A DNA stretch of 64,000 bases from Bosea sp. AS-1. Lineage in GTDB: Bacteria; Pseudomonadota; Alphaproteobacteria; Rhizobiales; Beijerinckiaceae. Under the pieces are notes generated by a model. That model worked only from the letters and a program-made list of their open reading frames with translations. It ran no database searches and was not told where the DNA came from. Position 1 is the first letter of the stretch. The number at the start of each line of letters is the position of its first letter. This document shows positions 27,875 to 35,623 of this stretch, piece by piece. A program made the position numbers and the translations under genes. The stretch spans positions 1,274,501 to 1,338,500 of the forward strand of contig NZ_CP022372.1 in NCBI RefSeq assembly GCF_002220095.1. Direction: 5' to 3'.

Positions 27875-28132
27875 TCAGACAGGCGCGTCATTCTCGTCGT
27901 CGCAGAGCGCAAGCTCCACCGGACAGTCCTCGATGCCGAAGCATTCCGGCAGGAGCAGCTTCAGCCGTTCGCGCAGCGCCTCGAGCGATTCCGCCTCGGT
28001 GACGATGCCGAGCTCGCCCGTATCCATCGCATACCAGAGGCCCGCCGCCTCGTCGCGGCGGACCTCGAAGCGGATCGGTTCCAGCGCCGCCTCCTGTCGG
28101 GAGGCGACGATGGCCCGCAGGGGATTGATCAC
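27875..28132 (-). CDS. DUF1902-like small protein downstream of serA
   Basis: 85 aa. The core FEVRRDEAAGLWYAMDTG then LGIVTEAESLEALRERLK resembles DUF1902/HicB-type small alpha-beta domains, which have an antitoxin-like fold. No HicA-like toxin is adjacent. The start is GTG 28132; only two bases separate it from the serA stop, so it is almost certainly translated from the serA mRNA. Function unknown. Confidence 0.65.
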   Translation of the reverse strand: MINPLRAIVASRQEAALEPIRFEVRRDEAAGLWYAMDTGELGIVTEAESLEALRERLKLLLPECFGIEDCPVELALCDDENDAPV

Positions 28133-28134
28133 GA

Positions 28135-29724
28135 TCAGAACCGCAGGCGCCGGGCGCGCTTGACCATCGGGATCTCGTGGATCTTGTCGAGCAGTTCGTC
28201 CGAGATCGCCTCGTCGACCGCGACGTAGCAGATCGCGTCGCCGCCCGGCTTGTCGCGGCCGAGCGAGAAGGTCGCGACGTTGACGCCGGCGCCGCCGAGC
28301 AACGAGCCGAACTGGCCGATGAAGCCCGGCTTGTCGGCGTTGCGCACATAGAGCATGTGCGGCGCGAACTCGGCGTCGACGGCAATGTCGCGGATTTCGA
28401 CGATGCGCGGCTTGCCGTCATGGAAGACCGTGCCCGAAGCGTGGCGCGGCATGTCCTCGGCCTCGACGACGATGCGGATGACGCTTTCGAGATTGCCGGC
28501 GACCTCGCGGGTCAGTTCCTCGACGACGATGCCCTTCTCCTTGGCGATCAGCGCGGCGTTGACCATGTTGATCTCGGGCAGGAAGGGGCGCAGCACGCCG
28601 GTGATCGCGGCGGCCGAGATCGCCTTGAGGTTGAGGGCAGCGACCGCGCCCTCATACTCGATGCGGATGCCCTTCACGGCCGCCTCGGTGAGCTGGCCGA
28701 GGAAGGAGCCGAGCTTTTCCGCCAGATCGACGAAGGGCTTCACCCGCGGGGCTTCTTCCGCCGTGATCGAGGGGAAGTTGACCGCGTTGGTGATCGCGCC
28801 CTTGAGCAGGTAGTCGCTCATCTGCTCGGCGACCTGCAGGGCGACATTCTCCTGCGCCTCGTTGGTGGAGGCGCCGAGATGCGGGGTGCAGACGACGTTA
28901 TCGAGGCCGAAGAGCGGGTTCGATTCCGCCGGCTCGACCGAAAACACGTCGAAGGCGGCGCCCGCGACATGGCCGGACTTGATCAGATCGGCCAGTGCCT
29001 GCTCGTCGACGAGGCCGCCGCGGGCGCAGTTGATGATCCGCACGCCCTTCTTGGTCTTGGCGAGGTTCTCGGCCGAGAGGATGTTCTTCGTCTTCTCGGT
29101 CATCGGGACGTGCAGCGTGATGAAGTCCGAACGCTTCAGCAGGTCTTCCAGCTCGACCTTCTCGACGCCGAGCGCGACGGCGCGCTCCGGCGAGAGATAG
29201 GGGTCATAGGCGATGACGCGCATCTTCAGGCCGATGGCGCGCTCGGCGACGATCGAGCCGATATTGCCGGCGCCGATCAGGCCGAGCGTCTTGGCCGTGA
29301 TCTCGACGCCCATGAAGCGGTTCTTCTCCCACTTCCCGGCCTGGGTCGAGGTATCGGCGGCGGGGATCTGGCGGGCGAGCGCGAACATCATGGCGATGGC
29401 GTGCTCGGCGGTGGTGATCGAGTTGCCGAAGGGCGTGTTCATCACGATCACGCCGCGCGCGGTCGCGGCGGGGATCTCGACATTGTCGACCCCGATGCCG
29501 GCGCGGCCGATGACCTTCAGGTTCTTCGCCTGCTCGAGGAGCTTGGCGGTGGCCTTGGTGGCCGAGCGGATGGCGAGGCCGTCATAGTCGCCGATCACGG
29601 CGGCGAGCTTGTCCTTGTCCTTGCCGAGGCTCGGATCGAAGGTCACGTCGATGCCGCGGTCCTTGAAAATCTGGACGGCGGCGGGGGAGAGGGCGTCGGA
29701 AATCAGGACCTTTGGTGCGGGCAT
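28135..29724 (-). CDS. serA: D-3-phosphoglycerate dehydrogenase
   Basis: 529 aa, the long (type 1) form with an extra intervening domain. Oxidises 3-phosphoglycerate to 3-phosphohydroxypyruvate, the first step of serine synthesis. The nucleotide-binding motif GLIGAGNIGS is near residue 148. The catalytic residues are an Arg in CARGGLVDE, a Glu in the VEPAES region and the His in CTPHLGAST. The intervening domain precedes a C-terminal ACT domain that begins near MLYVRNADKPGFIGQFG and is the usual site of serine feedback. It lies 226 bp downstream of serC, with a pair of palindromic elements in the gap. Confidence 0.96.
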   Translation of the reverse strand: MPAPKVLISDALSPAAVQIFKDRGIDVTFDPSLGKDKDKLAAVIGDYDGLAIRSATKATAKLLEQAKNLKVIGRAGIGVDNVEIPAATARGVIVMNTPFGNSITTAEHAIAMMFALARQIPAADTSTQAGKWEKNRFMGVEITAKTLGLIGAGNIGSIVAERAIGLKMRVIAYDPYLSPERAVALGVEKVELEDLLKRSDFITLHVPMTEKTKNILSAENLAKTKKGVRIINCARGGLVDEQALADLIKSGHVAGAAFDVFSVEPAESNPLFGLDNVVCTPHLGASTNEAQENVALQVAEQMSDYLLKGAITNAVNFPSITAEEAPRVKPFVDLAEKLGSFLGQLTEAAVKGIRIEYEGAVAALNLKAISAAAITGVLRPFLPEINMVNAALIAKEKGIVVEELTREVAGNLESVIRIVVEAEDMPRHASGTVFHDGKPRIVEIRDIAVDAEFAPHMLYVRNADKPGFIGQFGSLLGGAGVNVATFSLGRDKPGGDAICYVAVDEAISDELLDKIHEIPMVKRARRLRF

Positions 29725-29785
29725 GGGAGGCTCCGGCTGGCGCCGCGCTGCACAGGGAGCGGTCTGGCGCTGAGAAGGGGGAGGG

Positions 29786-29934
29786 CGTCATGGTCGCCCT
29801 TGTGGCGACCATCCACGTCTTCGCGCGGCTACGCGCCGCGCTGTCGGATATCGGTTGCGCCGCCCGTCTCGAACGCTCGCGATGCCATTGGCGAAGCAAG
29901 ACGTGGATGGTCGGGACAAGCCCGACCATGACGT
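29786..29934. repeat. Inverted pair of palindromic units between serC and serA
   Basis: The left unit at about 29786-29825 and the right unit at about 29891-29934 are inverted copies of the same roughly 38-bp sequence. Each unit starts at GTCATGGTCG, contains its own small hairpin (GGTCG with CGACC) and ends at ATCCACGTCTT. The same arrangement occurs at 36979-37072, and diverged relatives at 50640-50738 and 63387-63510. Confidence 0.8.
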
Positions 29935-29950
29935 GGCGGAGGCGAAGCGC

Positions 29951-31141
29951 TTACGCCGCCTTTTTGCCCAGGCCCGCCTTGGCCTCGGCGAAGGCGTATT
30001 CGATCCAGGGCAGCAGCGCCTTGAGGTCGCGCGACTGCACGGTCGCGCCGCACCAGATGCGCAGGCCGGGAGGGGCGTCGCGATAGTGGCCGAGATCGTA
30101 GCCGGCGCCGGCCTTCTCGATGATCGAGACGACCTGCTTGGCGAAGGCCGCCTGCGCGTCCGCCGGCAGGGCCGTCACGGCCGGGTCGGTGAACTTCAGG
30201 CAGACCGACGTGTTGGAGCGCGTCTTCGGCTTCACGGCCAGGAAGTCGATCCAGTCGTTCTCGCGCACGAACTTGGCGATGACGCGGGCATTGCCGTCGG
30301 CGCGCTTCACCAGGCCGTCGAGCCCGCCGACCTTCTGGGCCCATTCCAGCGCGTCGATATAGTCCTCGACCGCGAGCATGGAGGGGGTGTTGATGGTCTC
30401 GCCGGTGAAGATGCCCTCGATCAGCTTGCCGCCCGAGGTCATGCGGAAGATCTTCGGCAGCGGCCAGGCCGGCTTGTAGCTTTCGAGCCGGGCGACGGCG
30501 CGCGGCGAGAGTACGATCATGCCATGCGCGGCCTCGCCGCCGAGCACCTTCTGCCAGGAGAAGGTGACGACATCGAGCTTTTGCCAGTCGAGGCGCTGGG
30601 CGAAAGCGGCGGAGGTGGCGTCGCAGATGGTCAACCCCTCGCGATCGTCGGCGATCCAGCTGGCGTCGACGACGCGCACGCCGGAGGTGGTGCCGTTCCA
30701 GGTGAAGACGACGTCGCGGTTCTTGGTGTCGACCTTCTTGAGGTTCGGCAATTCGCCATAGGGGGCGTCGAAGGTGCGGACGTCCGCAAGCTTGAGTTGC
30801 TTGACGACATCGGTGACCCAGCCGGCGCCAAAACTCTCCCAGCTGACCATGTCGACGCCGCGGGCGCCCAACAAAGACCAGAGCGCCATCTCGACGGCGC
30901 CGGTATCGGAGGCCGGCACGATGCCGATGCGGTAATCGGCCGGGACCTGCAGCACCTCGCGCGTCAGGTCGATCGCGCGCTTGAGCTTGTCCTTGCCGAT
31001 CTTGGCGCGGTGCGAGCGGCCGAGCGGGGCGTCGGAGAGGGCTTTGAGGTTCCAGCCGGGGCGCTTGGCGCAGGGGCCGGACGAGAAATTCGGCACGCGC
31101 GGACGCGTGGCCGGAGCAGTATTCGCCATCGATGTCTCCAT
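29951..31141 (-). CDS. serC: Phosphoserine aminotransferase
   Basis: 396 aa, the alphaproteobacterial SerC form. PLP-dependent transfer of an amino group from glutamate to 3-phosphohydroxypyruvate. N-terminal signature [13 protein letters not shown]; the cofactor lysine is in [14 protein letters not shown] near residue 197. DATSAAF and [11 protein letters not shown] are further family marks. ATG 31141 is used; ATG 31129 ([10 protein letters not shown]) is possible. The 5' leader holds a serC-type RNA motif. Confidence 0.95.
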   Translation of the reverse strand: METSMANTAPATRPRVPNFSSGPCAKRPGWNLKALSDAPLGRSHRAKIGKDKLKRAIDLTREVLQVPADYRIGIVPASDTGAVEMALWSLLGARGVDMVSWESFGAGWVTDVVKQLKLADVRTFDAPYGELPNLKKVDTKNRDVVFTWNGTTSGVRVVDASWIADDREGLTICDATSAAFAQRLDWQKLDVVTFSWQKVLGGEAAHGMIVLSPRAVARLESYKPAWPLPKIFRMTSGGKLIEGIFTGETINTPSMLAVEDYIDALEWAQKVGGLDGLVKRADGNARVIAKFVRENDWIDFLAVKPKTRSNTSVCLKFTDPAVTALPADAQAAFAKQVVSIIEKAGAGYDLGHYRDAPPGLRIWCGATVQSRDLKALLPWIEYAFAEAKAGLGKKAA

Positions 31142-31190
31142 CCTTACAGATGGGCGCGCCCCGTTGGGGGGGCGTGTCCCGTCGATGGGG
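31142..31190 (-). promoter_or_regulatory. Candidate serC leader RNA motif
   Basis: On the minus strand, GGGACACGCCCC (31180 to 31169) can pair with GGGGCGCGCCC (31162 to 31152) to form a hairpin just before the serC start. It is followed by ATCTGTAAGG and then the start codon. Alphaproteobacterial serC genes are known to carry a short two-hairpin leader element of this kind (Rfam RF00517). The match is by recollection of the motif and its position, not by a covariance search. Confidence 0.6.
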
Positions 31191-31315
31191 GTAGGATGGG
31201 AGGGCGGGGCGAGTCAAGCGGAACAGGAAGCACAAGCTTTGTCGCAGGCTCGTTAGCTCCTTTTTGGTTTGATCGTGGTAATTGAATCTGAGCCAGGAAT
31301 AATTCGGCCAAACCG

Positions 31316-32230
31316 ATGCTGCCATATCGCTACGTTGCATATATCGATGAGGCTGGTGATCCGGGCCTAAACCGCGTGAAACCTATCGACGAGAGAGGCG
31401 CGAGCGAGTGGCTGATTGTTTCGGCGGTCGTCGTCTCAAGTGATAATGAACCTAGATGCGATGACTTAGTTCGGTCGGTGTCCGCAAATTTCAAGAATTT
31501 TCAGTCAAATCAACTTCATTTTGCGAAAATGAATGAAGCCAAGAAGATATTCGCCTGCACGCAACTATCTGAATTTCCATGTCGGATATTTGTTGTTGCG
31601 TCTAACAAGAAAAACATGAAGGGCTGGAGAAATCGATTTGCTGAACTAAAATCTCTCGATAAAAATTGGTTTTATTGCTGGCTAACGCGCATATTGCTTG
31701 AGCGAGTGACGCATTGGGTCGCTTCGCATTCCGCTGCAAAATACGGTCAATCAGAGAAACTAAAAATCTCGTTTAGCAATAGAGGTGGGTTATCTTATTC
31801 CCAGATGAAGGTCTATTTTGATTGGCTAAGGATGAAATCAAGCGCAAATGCACTCTTTCTCCCTCTTGGCGATTTGAGATGGGACGTAATGGAGAGGGAG
31901 TTGGTAGATATATCACCCTCTCATGAACGGGGCGGGTTGCAGCTAGCTGACATTGCGGCAAGTGCATTTTTCAAAGCTTGCGATAAATTCGATACTGGTG
32001 CGTGCGATCCCCGTTTCGCAAAAATTCTCAAATCAAGAGTTGCGTTTACGAACGATGTCGACGGCTATCGCATTTACTCAGGGTATGGGGTCAAACTGAT
32101 GCCATCTTTCAAGATGGCAAATCTGTTGCCTGAGCAAAAAGAGATATTCGAGTTTTTCGGTTATCCAAGGCAGTGGTGGGATCCGAAACCGTCTACTCCG
32201 GGGGCGGATAGCCCAACTTCTAAGTGTTGA
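31316..32230 (+). CDS. DUF3800 domain protein in an AT-rich segment
   Basis: 304 aa. The N-terminal YIDEAGDPG and C-terminal GLQLADIAASAFFKA carry the acidic residues typical of DUF3800, an RNase H-like fold of unknown activity often found on mobile or defence-linked DNA. Base composition and codon use (many A/T-ending codons such as TTT, AAA, AAT) differ sharply from every neighbour, so recent transfer is likely. The start is taken as ATG 31316 with no obvious ribosome site. It is divergent from serC. No integrase, transposase or second defence gene adjoins it. Confidence 0.8.
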   Translation: MLPYRYVAYIDEAGDPGLNRVKPIDERGASEWLIVSAVVVSSDNEPRCDDLVRSVSANFKNFQSNQLHFAKMNEAKKIFACTQLSEFPCRIFVVASNKKNMKGWRNRFAELKSLDKNWFYCWLTRILLERVTHWVASHSAAKYGQSEKLKISFSNRGGLSYSQMKVYFDWLRMKSSANALFLPLGDLRWDVMERELVDISPSHERGGLQLADIAASAFFKACDKFDTGACDPRFAKILKSRVAFTNDVDGYRIYSGYGVKLMPSFKMANLLPEQKEIFEFFGYPRQWWDPKPSTPGADSPTSKC

Positions 32231-32465
32231 GCGTCCCATCGGACGCCACGGATCGAATCGTCCGCAACCCGATCTCGGAATCCCAGCGTTATATTCTGCT
32301 TTCTTTCGTAAAAATCAATAAGAATCAAATATTTAGGTAAGTGTTTGATACGACTCCGGTTTTGCCGGTGAAGCACCTCTTCTGCCTTGGTTGACAGTTA
32401 CGCATCCCATACGAGGAAGCGTTCCCCTTGGCGCTCCCGGCCGTCGTTACAGGTTGTCGCGACCC
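32231..32465. other. AT-rich gap after the DUF3800 gene
   Basis: No gene recognised. 32288-32350 is very AT-rich. There is a weak CCGG-TTTTG-CCGG stem near 32357-32369. The segment grades back to normal composition by about 32400, so the right edge of the transferred DNA may be here or further right. Confidence 0.4.
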
Positions 32466-32603
32466 ATGGCAAAAACTGAGGAAGCAAGACCTTGCAGGGT
32501 GATCGGGCTTTGCTGTGCGCTGATCAGCGTGGGTCGTTTACCCAAGGACTTGCACGATATGTCCGAGTTTGTGGCAGAGATTGCCAGCCGCTGGGCAGAA
32601 TGA
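32466..32603 (+). CDS. Possible short ORF, 45 aa, coupled to the next
   Basis: Starts at ATG 32466 (MAKTEEARPCRVIGL) and ends at TGA 32601-32603. No strong ribosome site and no known family. The main reason to list it is that its stop overlaps the start of the next short ORF as ATGA, a typical arrangement for coupled translation. Confidence 0.3.
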   Translation: MAKTEEARPCRVIGLCCALISVGRLPKDLHDMSEFVAEIASRWAE

Positions 32604-32725
32604 TGCGATATATGAATTTCCGCGAATTTCGAACGGAGATCGCGGTGACGTTTCTTCAGTTGGCTTATCTTCTCATTGCGTTCTCATACATACTGGCGGC
32701 CGTAGCACTTTATGCCGGGCATTGA
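32600..32725 (+). CDS. Possible small membrane protein, 41 aa
   Basis: Begins MMRYMNFREFRTEIAVTF and continues with a single hydrophobic helix (LQLAYLLIAFSYILAAVALY), ending AGH. The ATG at 32600 overlaps the stop of the previous ORF by four bases. A short amphipathic N-terminus plus one helix is the shape of many small membrane proteins and of some type I toxins. No homologue is recognised. Confidence 0.4.
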   Translation: MMRYMNFREFRTEIAVTFLQLAYLLIAFSYILAAVALYAGH

Positions 32726-33482
32726 GATCGCCCGCGCACTCGAAGGCCACCAACACAACAGAGCTGCCCAAAGCTTAGGGTTGTCGTGCTTCCCAACATC
32801 CTCACTGCTGCCGTGGCTTCGTTAGAAAATTTATCCCCGCCGTCCCACGCCGCCCCTATCCTCACCCCACCTCGTCCCCGAGGGGCAGCCATCCGGAGGT
32901 ATGCCGTTGGCGGGGCGGGGGCGGCGCCTGCGGGTGGGGTTACGACCCACTCCCGGGAGGCTTCGGGGCACCGCCCTGGGGGTACTACGGCCCCTGTGCG
33001 AGGAGCTCGCTGGAAGGCATGGCGGCACCGCATCTGCGGGGCCAGGACGCGACAAGGCCGGCAGCGGACCGAAAACGGCTTAGCCCCTTTCGGGATCATC
33101 CGCTGCACGAGACAAAGGAGATCGCGCAAGCGTCTCTGCCGAACTGGCGTCGAGGCCCGCAGGTCAGCGAAACGCCCTGCCGTATAAGCGCGGCCCGGAG
33201 ACTGAAGAACGCCGGCAAGCGGAGCGCCACGGGGCGTGCGGATGGTGGCTCAATCCATCCGCGCCGCATCCTGGCTCAATGGAAGCGGCTCGATACAACC
33301 TGCGCCTCGCGGCGCTCCGCTGCCCCTCATCCGTCAACGCCCACGCCCCACGGCGCGGGCGGCGATGACGCCTGCCGAAATCCCATCCCGCCCCTCTCCA
33401 CATGGCAGCGGGGCTCCCCGCGCCCTTTTCGGGGCCGATTGCGCTAAGCTCACCGCCCAAAGCGATTCACGGAAACCTCGCC
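32726..33482. other. 757-bp GC-rich segment with no recognised gene
   Basis: Open frames on both strands give low-complexity Pro/Arg/Gly-rich translations without family resemblance or ribosome sites, so none is reported. Short G/C runs that could base-pair are frequent, e.g. GTGGG with CCCAC around GTTACGA near 32935-32951. It is not a recognisable tRNA, rRNA, tmRNA, SRP or RNase P RNA. It could be a structured RNA, a decayed gene or a dispersed repeat. The promoter of the gene at 33483 should lie at its right end. Confidence 0.4.
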
Positions 33483-33743
33483 ATGGCCAAAAAGACCCCC
33501 GAACAGCTCGCCCAGGAATTCGAGGGCCGCAAGGCCAAGGGGCTGGCCAAGGGCGGGGCGGCCTACTGGCCCAACATCGTCGCCAATGCCGTGCTGAAGC
33601 TCACCGCGGCGCGGGCCGAGATCACGCCTGCGACGCTGATCGAGATGATCGAGCTGGAAGCGCCGACGCTGGACGTCACGGTCAGGTCCGGCGCGACGGA
33701 GGCCGTGGCGCGGTTGAAGCAGGCTATCGCCAAGGGGGCCTGA
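33483..33743 (+). CDS. Hypothetical protein, 86 aa
   Basis: Starts at ATG 33483, with GGAAA seven bases upstream. The product is soluble, mostly helical and Ala/Lys-rich: MAKKTPEQLAQEFEGRKAKG, then YWPNIVANAVLKLTAARAEI and IELEAPTLDVTVRSG. Codon use matches the chromosome, so it is probably a resident gene. No family recognised. A strong hairpin lies downstream at 33865-33892. Confidence 0.6.
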   Translation: MAKKTPEQLAQEFEGRKAKGLAKGGAAYWPNIVANAVLKLTAARAEITPATLIEMIELEAPTLDVTVRSGATEAVARLKQAIAKGA

Positions 33744-33864
33744 CCAGAACTCGTCCCCGGCCTGGCCCGTCATGGCTGTCCTCGGCCCGGTTCGTCACCG
33801 GGGAGGGCCATCCGGAAGCAGGTCGTGTGGAGGGATCGAGGGCGGGGCCTGGGGGCGGGCAGTC

Positions 33865-33892
33865 CGCCACCCCGGGGAGAGCCGGGGTGGCG
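33865..33892. terminator. Hairpin between convergent genes
   Basis: CGCCACCCCGG (33865-33875) and CCGGGGTGGCG (33882-33892) are exact 11-bp complements with a 6-base loop. They sit between the stops of the genes at 33483 and 33928. No T-run follows, so it may be a Rho-independent-like barrier or mRNA 3' end stabiliser. Confidence 0.6.
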
Positions 33893-33927
33893 ATCGTGTC
33901 GCGGATCGTCGCGAGCCCTGTGCCGGC

Positions 33928-34446
33928 TCAGGCGCCCTTCAGATGGGCGTTGCACTGGCTGTAATAGCCGCCGCCCTTCTGGATCCATTTCAGGCCGCCA
34001 TTGCCAGTGCCGTTGCCGGCCTTGTTGGCGTTGTACTGGTCGTTGCAGGTCTTGAACCGCTGCTTGCCGGCCGAGAGCTGCGAGTATTTCGGGTCGACCT
34101 TGCTCGGGAACACGGCGTTGCCGGCCGGTGCGGCCGAGGGGGCGGCGGCGGGTTTCGGCGCGGCCGGGGCGGTCGCGGTCGTTGCCGCCGGCTTCATCGG
34201 GTTGGCCGGGGCGGGGGCCGTCGCGGCGGGGGCGGCGGCCGGGGCCGCAGCGGCGCCGTCGCTGCACTGGGTCTTGCGGAAATCGTTCCAGGACTGGCCG
34301 TTCAGCGTGTTGCCGGTCTTGGCCGCCTGATACTTGGTGCTGCATTCCTTCATCGTCAGCGCGAGCGCCGGCGTCGAGGCCTGCAGCGTGAACCCGCCGG
34401 CGAGCGCGAAGAGGCCGGCTGCAAGCGCGAATCTGGTCTTTGTCAT
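33928..34446 (-). CDS. Exported protein with two Cys-bounded repeats and an Ala/Pro linker
   Basis: 172 aa. The signal peptide ends near TPALALT. The mature protein has two similar units: ECSTKYQAAKTGNTL continuing to FRKTQC, and TCNDQYNANKAGNG continuing to YYSQC. Each is bounded by one Cys about 25-30 residues from the next, so one disulfide per unit is likely. An Ala/Pro-rich linker of about 60 residues joins them. This resembles PsiF-type short exported repeats, but a firm family is not claimed. Probably periplasmic. The start is ATG 34446. Confidence 0.65.
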   Translation of the reverse strand: MTKTRFALAAGLFALAGGFTLQASTPALALTMKECSTKYQAAKTGNTLNGQSWNDFRKTQCSDGAAAAPAAAPAATAPAPANPMKPAATTATAPAAPKPAAAPSAAPAGNAVFPSKVDPKYSQLSAGKQRFKTCNDQYNANKAGNGTGNGGLKWIQKGGGYYSQCNAHLKGA

Positions 34447-34529
34447 CTGATCCTCCCGGTCAAGGGACGCCTGTCGATGCCGCTGCGGCCGGGCGGGTCA
34501 TTCCGGGCGGTCGGGCAGCAGGAGCAGGG

Positions 34530-35420
34530 TTAAACCTGCCCAGATGAACCGTCGCTGACGATTTTGGCCGGATTTCGGCCATGTTTCGCCAGATAGACCC
34601 GCGCCGCGTTGCCGCCGAAGATGGCGGCGCGATCGGCGGCGGGCAGCGTCGCGGTGAGGCGTGTCGCCGCGGCGAGCCAGCCGGCATAGGGCGCGCGCAG
34701 CGTGACGACGGGCCAGTCGCTGCCCCAGAGCAGGCGCTGCGGCCCGAAGCAGGCGAGGAGATGCGCGAAGACTGGCGCGAGCGTCGCGTCGTTCCAGTCC
34801 GGCCCGGCTTCGGTGACGAGGCCGGAGAGTTTGCAGACGGTGTTGGGCCGGGCGGCCAAGGCCGCGATGCCGTCGCGCCAGTCCGCGAGATCGGCGCCGG
34901 TGAGGTCCGGCTTGGCGCCGTGGTCGACGACGACCGGGAGGTCCGTCTCGCGGTCGAGCAGGGCGAGCAGTGCCGGGATCTGCGGCGGCTTCACCAGCGC
35001 GTCGAAGACGAGGCCATGTCGCGTGAGTGCCGCGAAGGCAGGGGCGAGCTCGGGTCGGGCGAGCCAGTCCGGATCGGGAATGTCCTGCACCATGGGGCGC
35101 AGGCCCACGAGCAGCGGATCGGCCGCCAGCGCGGCGATGCGGGCGGGGGCGTCGGGGGCCTCGAAATCCGCCCAGCCGACGACGCCGGCGACGAACGGGG
35201 TAGCTGCGGCGATGTCGAGCAGGAAGCGCGTCTCGGCCTCGGTCGGCGCGGCCTGGACGAGGATGGTGGCAGCGATATCGTGCTCGGCGAGATGCGGGGC
35301 GAGGTCGGCGGGCCCGAAGTCGCGATGGATGGGCTTGAGCGCGGGCGTGAGCCAGCCATAATCGCCGCGGGCGAGCTGCCAGAAATGCTGGTGGGAATCG
35401 ATGCGGGGCAGGCTCGTCAC
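34530..35420 (-). CDS. Amidohydrolase-family lactonase (COG3618, L-fuconolactonase/L-rhamnonolactonase type)
   Basis: 296 aa. N-terminal RIDSHQHFWQLARGDYGWL is the signature of the COG3618 metal-dependent lactonases. The family's further conserved residues are seen in VDHGAKPD, CKLSGLVTEA and LLWGSDWPV. Hydrolyses a sugar lactone to the acid in oxidative sugar catabolism. The start is GTG 35420; a GTG at 35480 would add 20 residues ahead of the motif. It is divergent from the sugar ABC genes, which places it in the same module. Confidence 0.85.
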   Translation of the reverse strand: MTSLPRIDSHQHFWQLARGDYGWLTPALKPIHRDFGPADLAPHLAEHDIAATILVQAAPTEAETRFLLDIAAATPFVAGVVGWADFEAPDAPARIAALAADPLLVGLRPMVQDIPDPDWLARPELAPAFAALTRHGLVFDALVKPPQIPALLALLDRETDLPVVVDHGAKPDLTGADLADWRDGIAALAARPNTVCKLSGLVTEAGPDWNDATLAPVFAHLLACFGPQRLLWGSDWPVVTLRAPYAGWLAAATRLTATLPAADRAAIFGGNAARVYLAKHGRNPAKIVSDGSSGQV

Positions 35421-35481
35421 GGGCAGCTCTCGCGGAAGGTTCCGCACCGGAAGGGAGCGGTGTGGCGCTACTATGTGCACG

Positions 35482-35493
35482 CCAACATGTTAG
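35482..35493. promoter_or_regulatory. Candidate operator, copy 1 (CCAACATGTTAG)
   Basis: A 12-bp site centred on the palindrome AACATGTT lies in the divergent region between the lactonase and the ABC binding-protein genes. It recurs with one mismatch at 38887-38898 before the aldolase gene. It is a candidate binding site for the GntR-family regulator at 39849. Confidence 0.4.
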
Positions 35494-35581
35494 CTTGCAA
35501 CCGACTCGAAACCGGATTAGCGTCCAGCCCGATCGCGGGAAAGGGAGGTGCTGCCTCCCTCCCGTTCCGCGCGACATGAAA

Positions 35582-35595
35582 GGCCCGAACGGGCC
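35582..35595 (+). promoter_or_regulatory. Hairpin in the ABC operon leader
   Basis: GGCCCG (35582-35587) and CGGGCC (35590-35595) pair around AA, followed by GTCTTTCT. It lies 28 bp before the binding-protein start, with the ribosome site GGGGAGGA between them. It may act as an attenuator or mRNA stabiliser. Confidence 0.4.
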
Positions 35596-35623
35596 GTCTT
35601 TCTAAGTCCTGGGGAGGACGCCG

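Noticed and set aside
27875..28132. HicAB toxin-antitoxin pair
   Set aside because: Only a HicB-like fold is present; neither neighbour is HicA-like.
31316..32725. A complete known defence island
   Set aside because: Only the DUF3800 gene has a recognised domain; no nuclease, helicase, reverse transcriptase, toxin-antitoxin pair or integrase accompanies it.
32710..33129. A minus-strand 139-codon frame in the GC-rich gap
   Set aside because: Pro/Arg/Gly-rich translation, no ribosome site and no recognisable domain. The DNA is more likely non-coding, so it is reported only as an unexplained segment.
32726..33482. Possible tmRNA, RNase P RNA or SRP RNA
   Set aside because: None of the conserved sequence blocks of these RNAs could be found on either strand.
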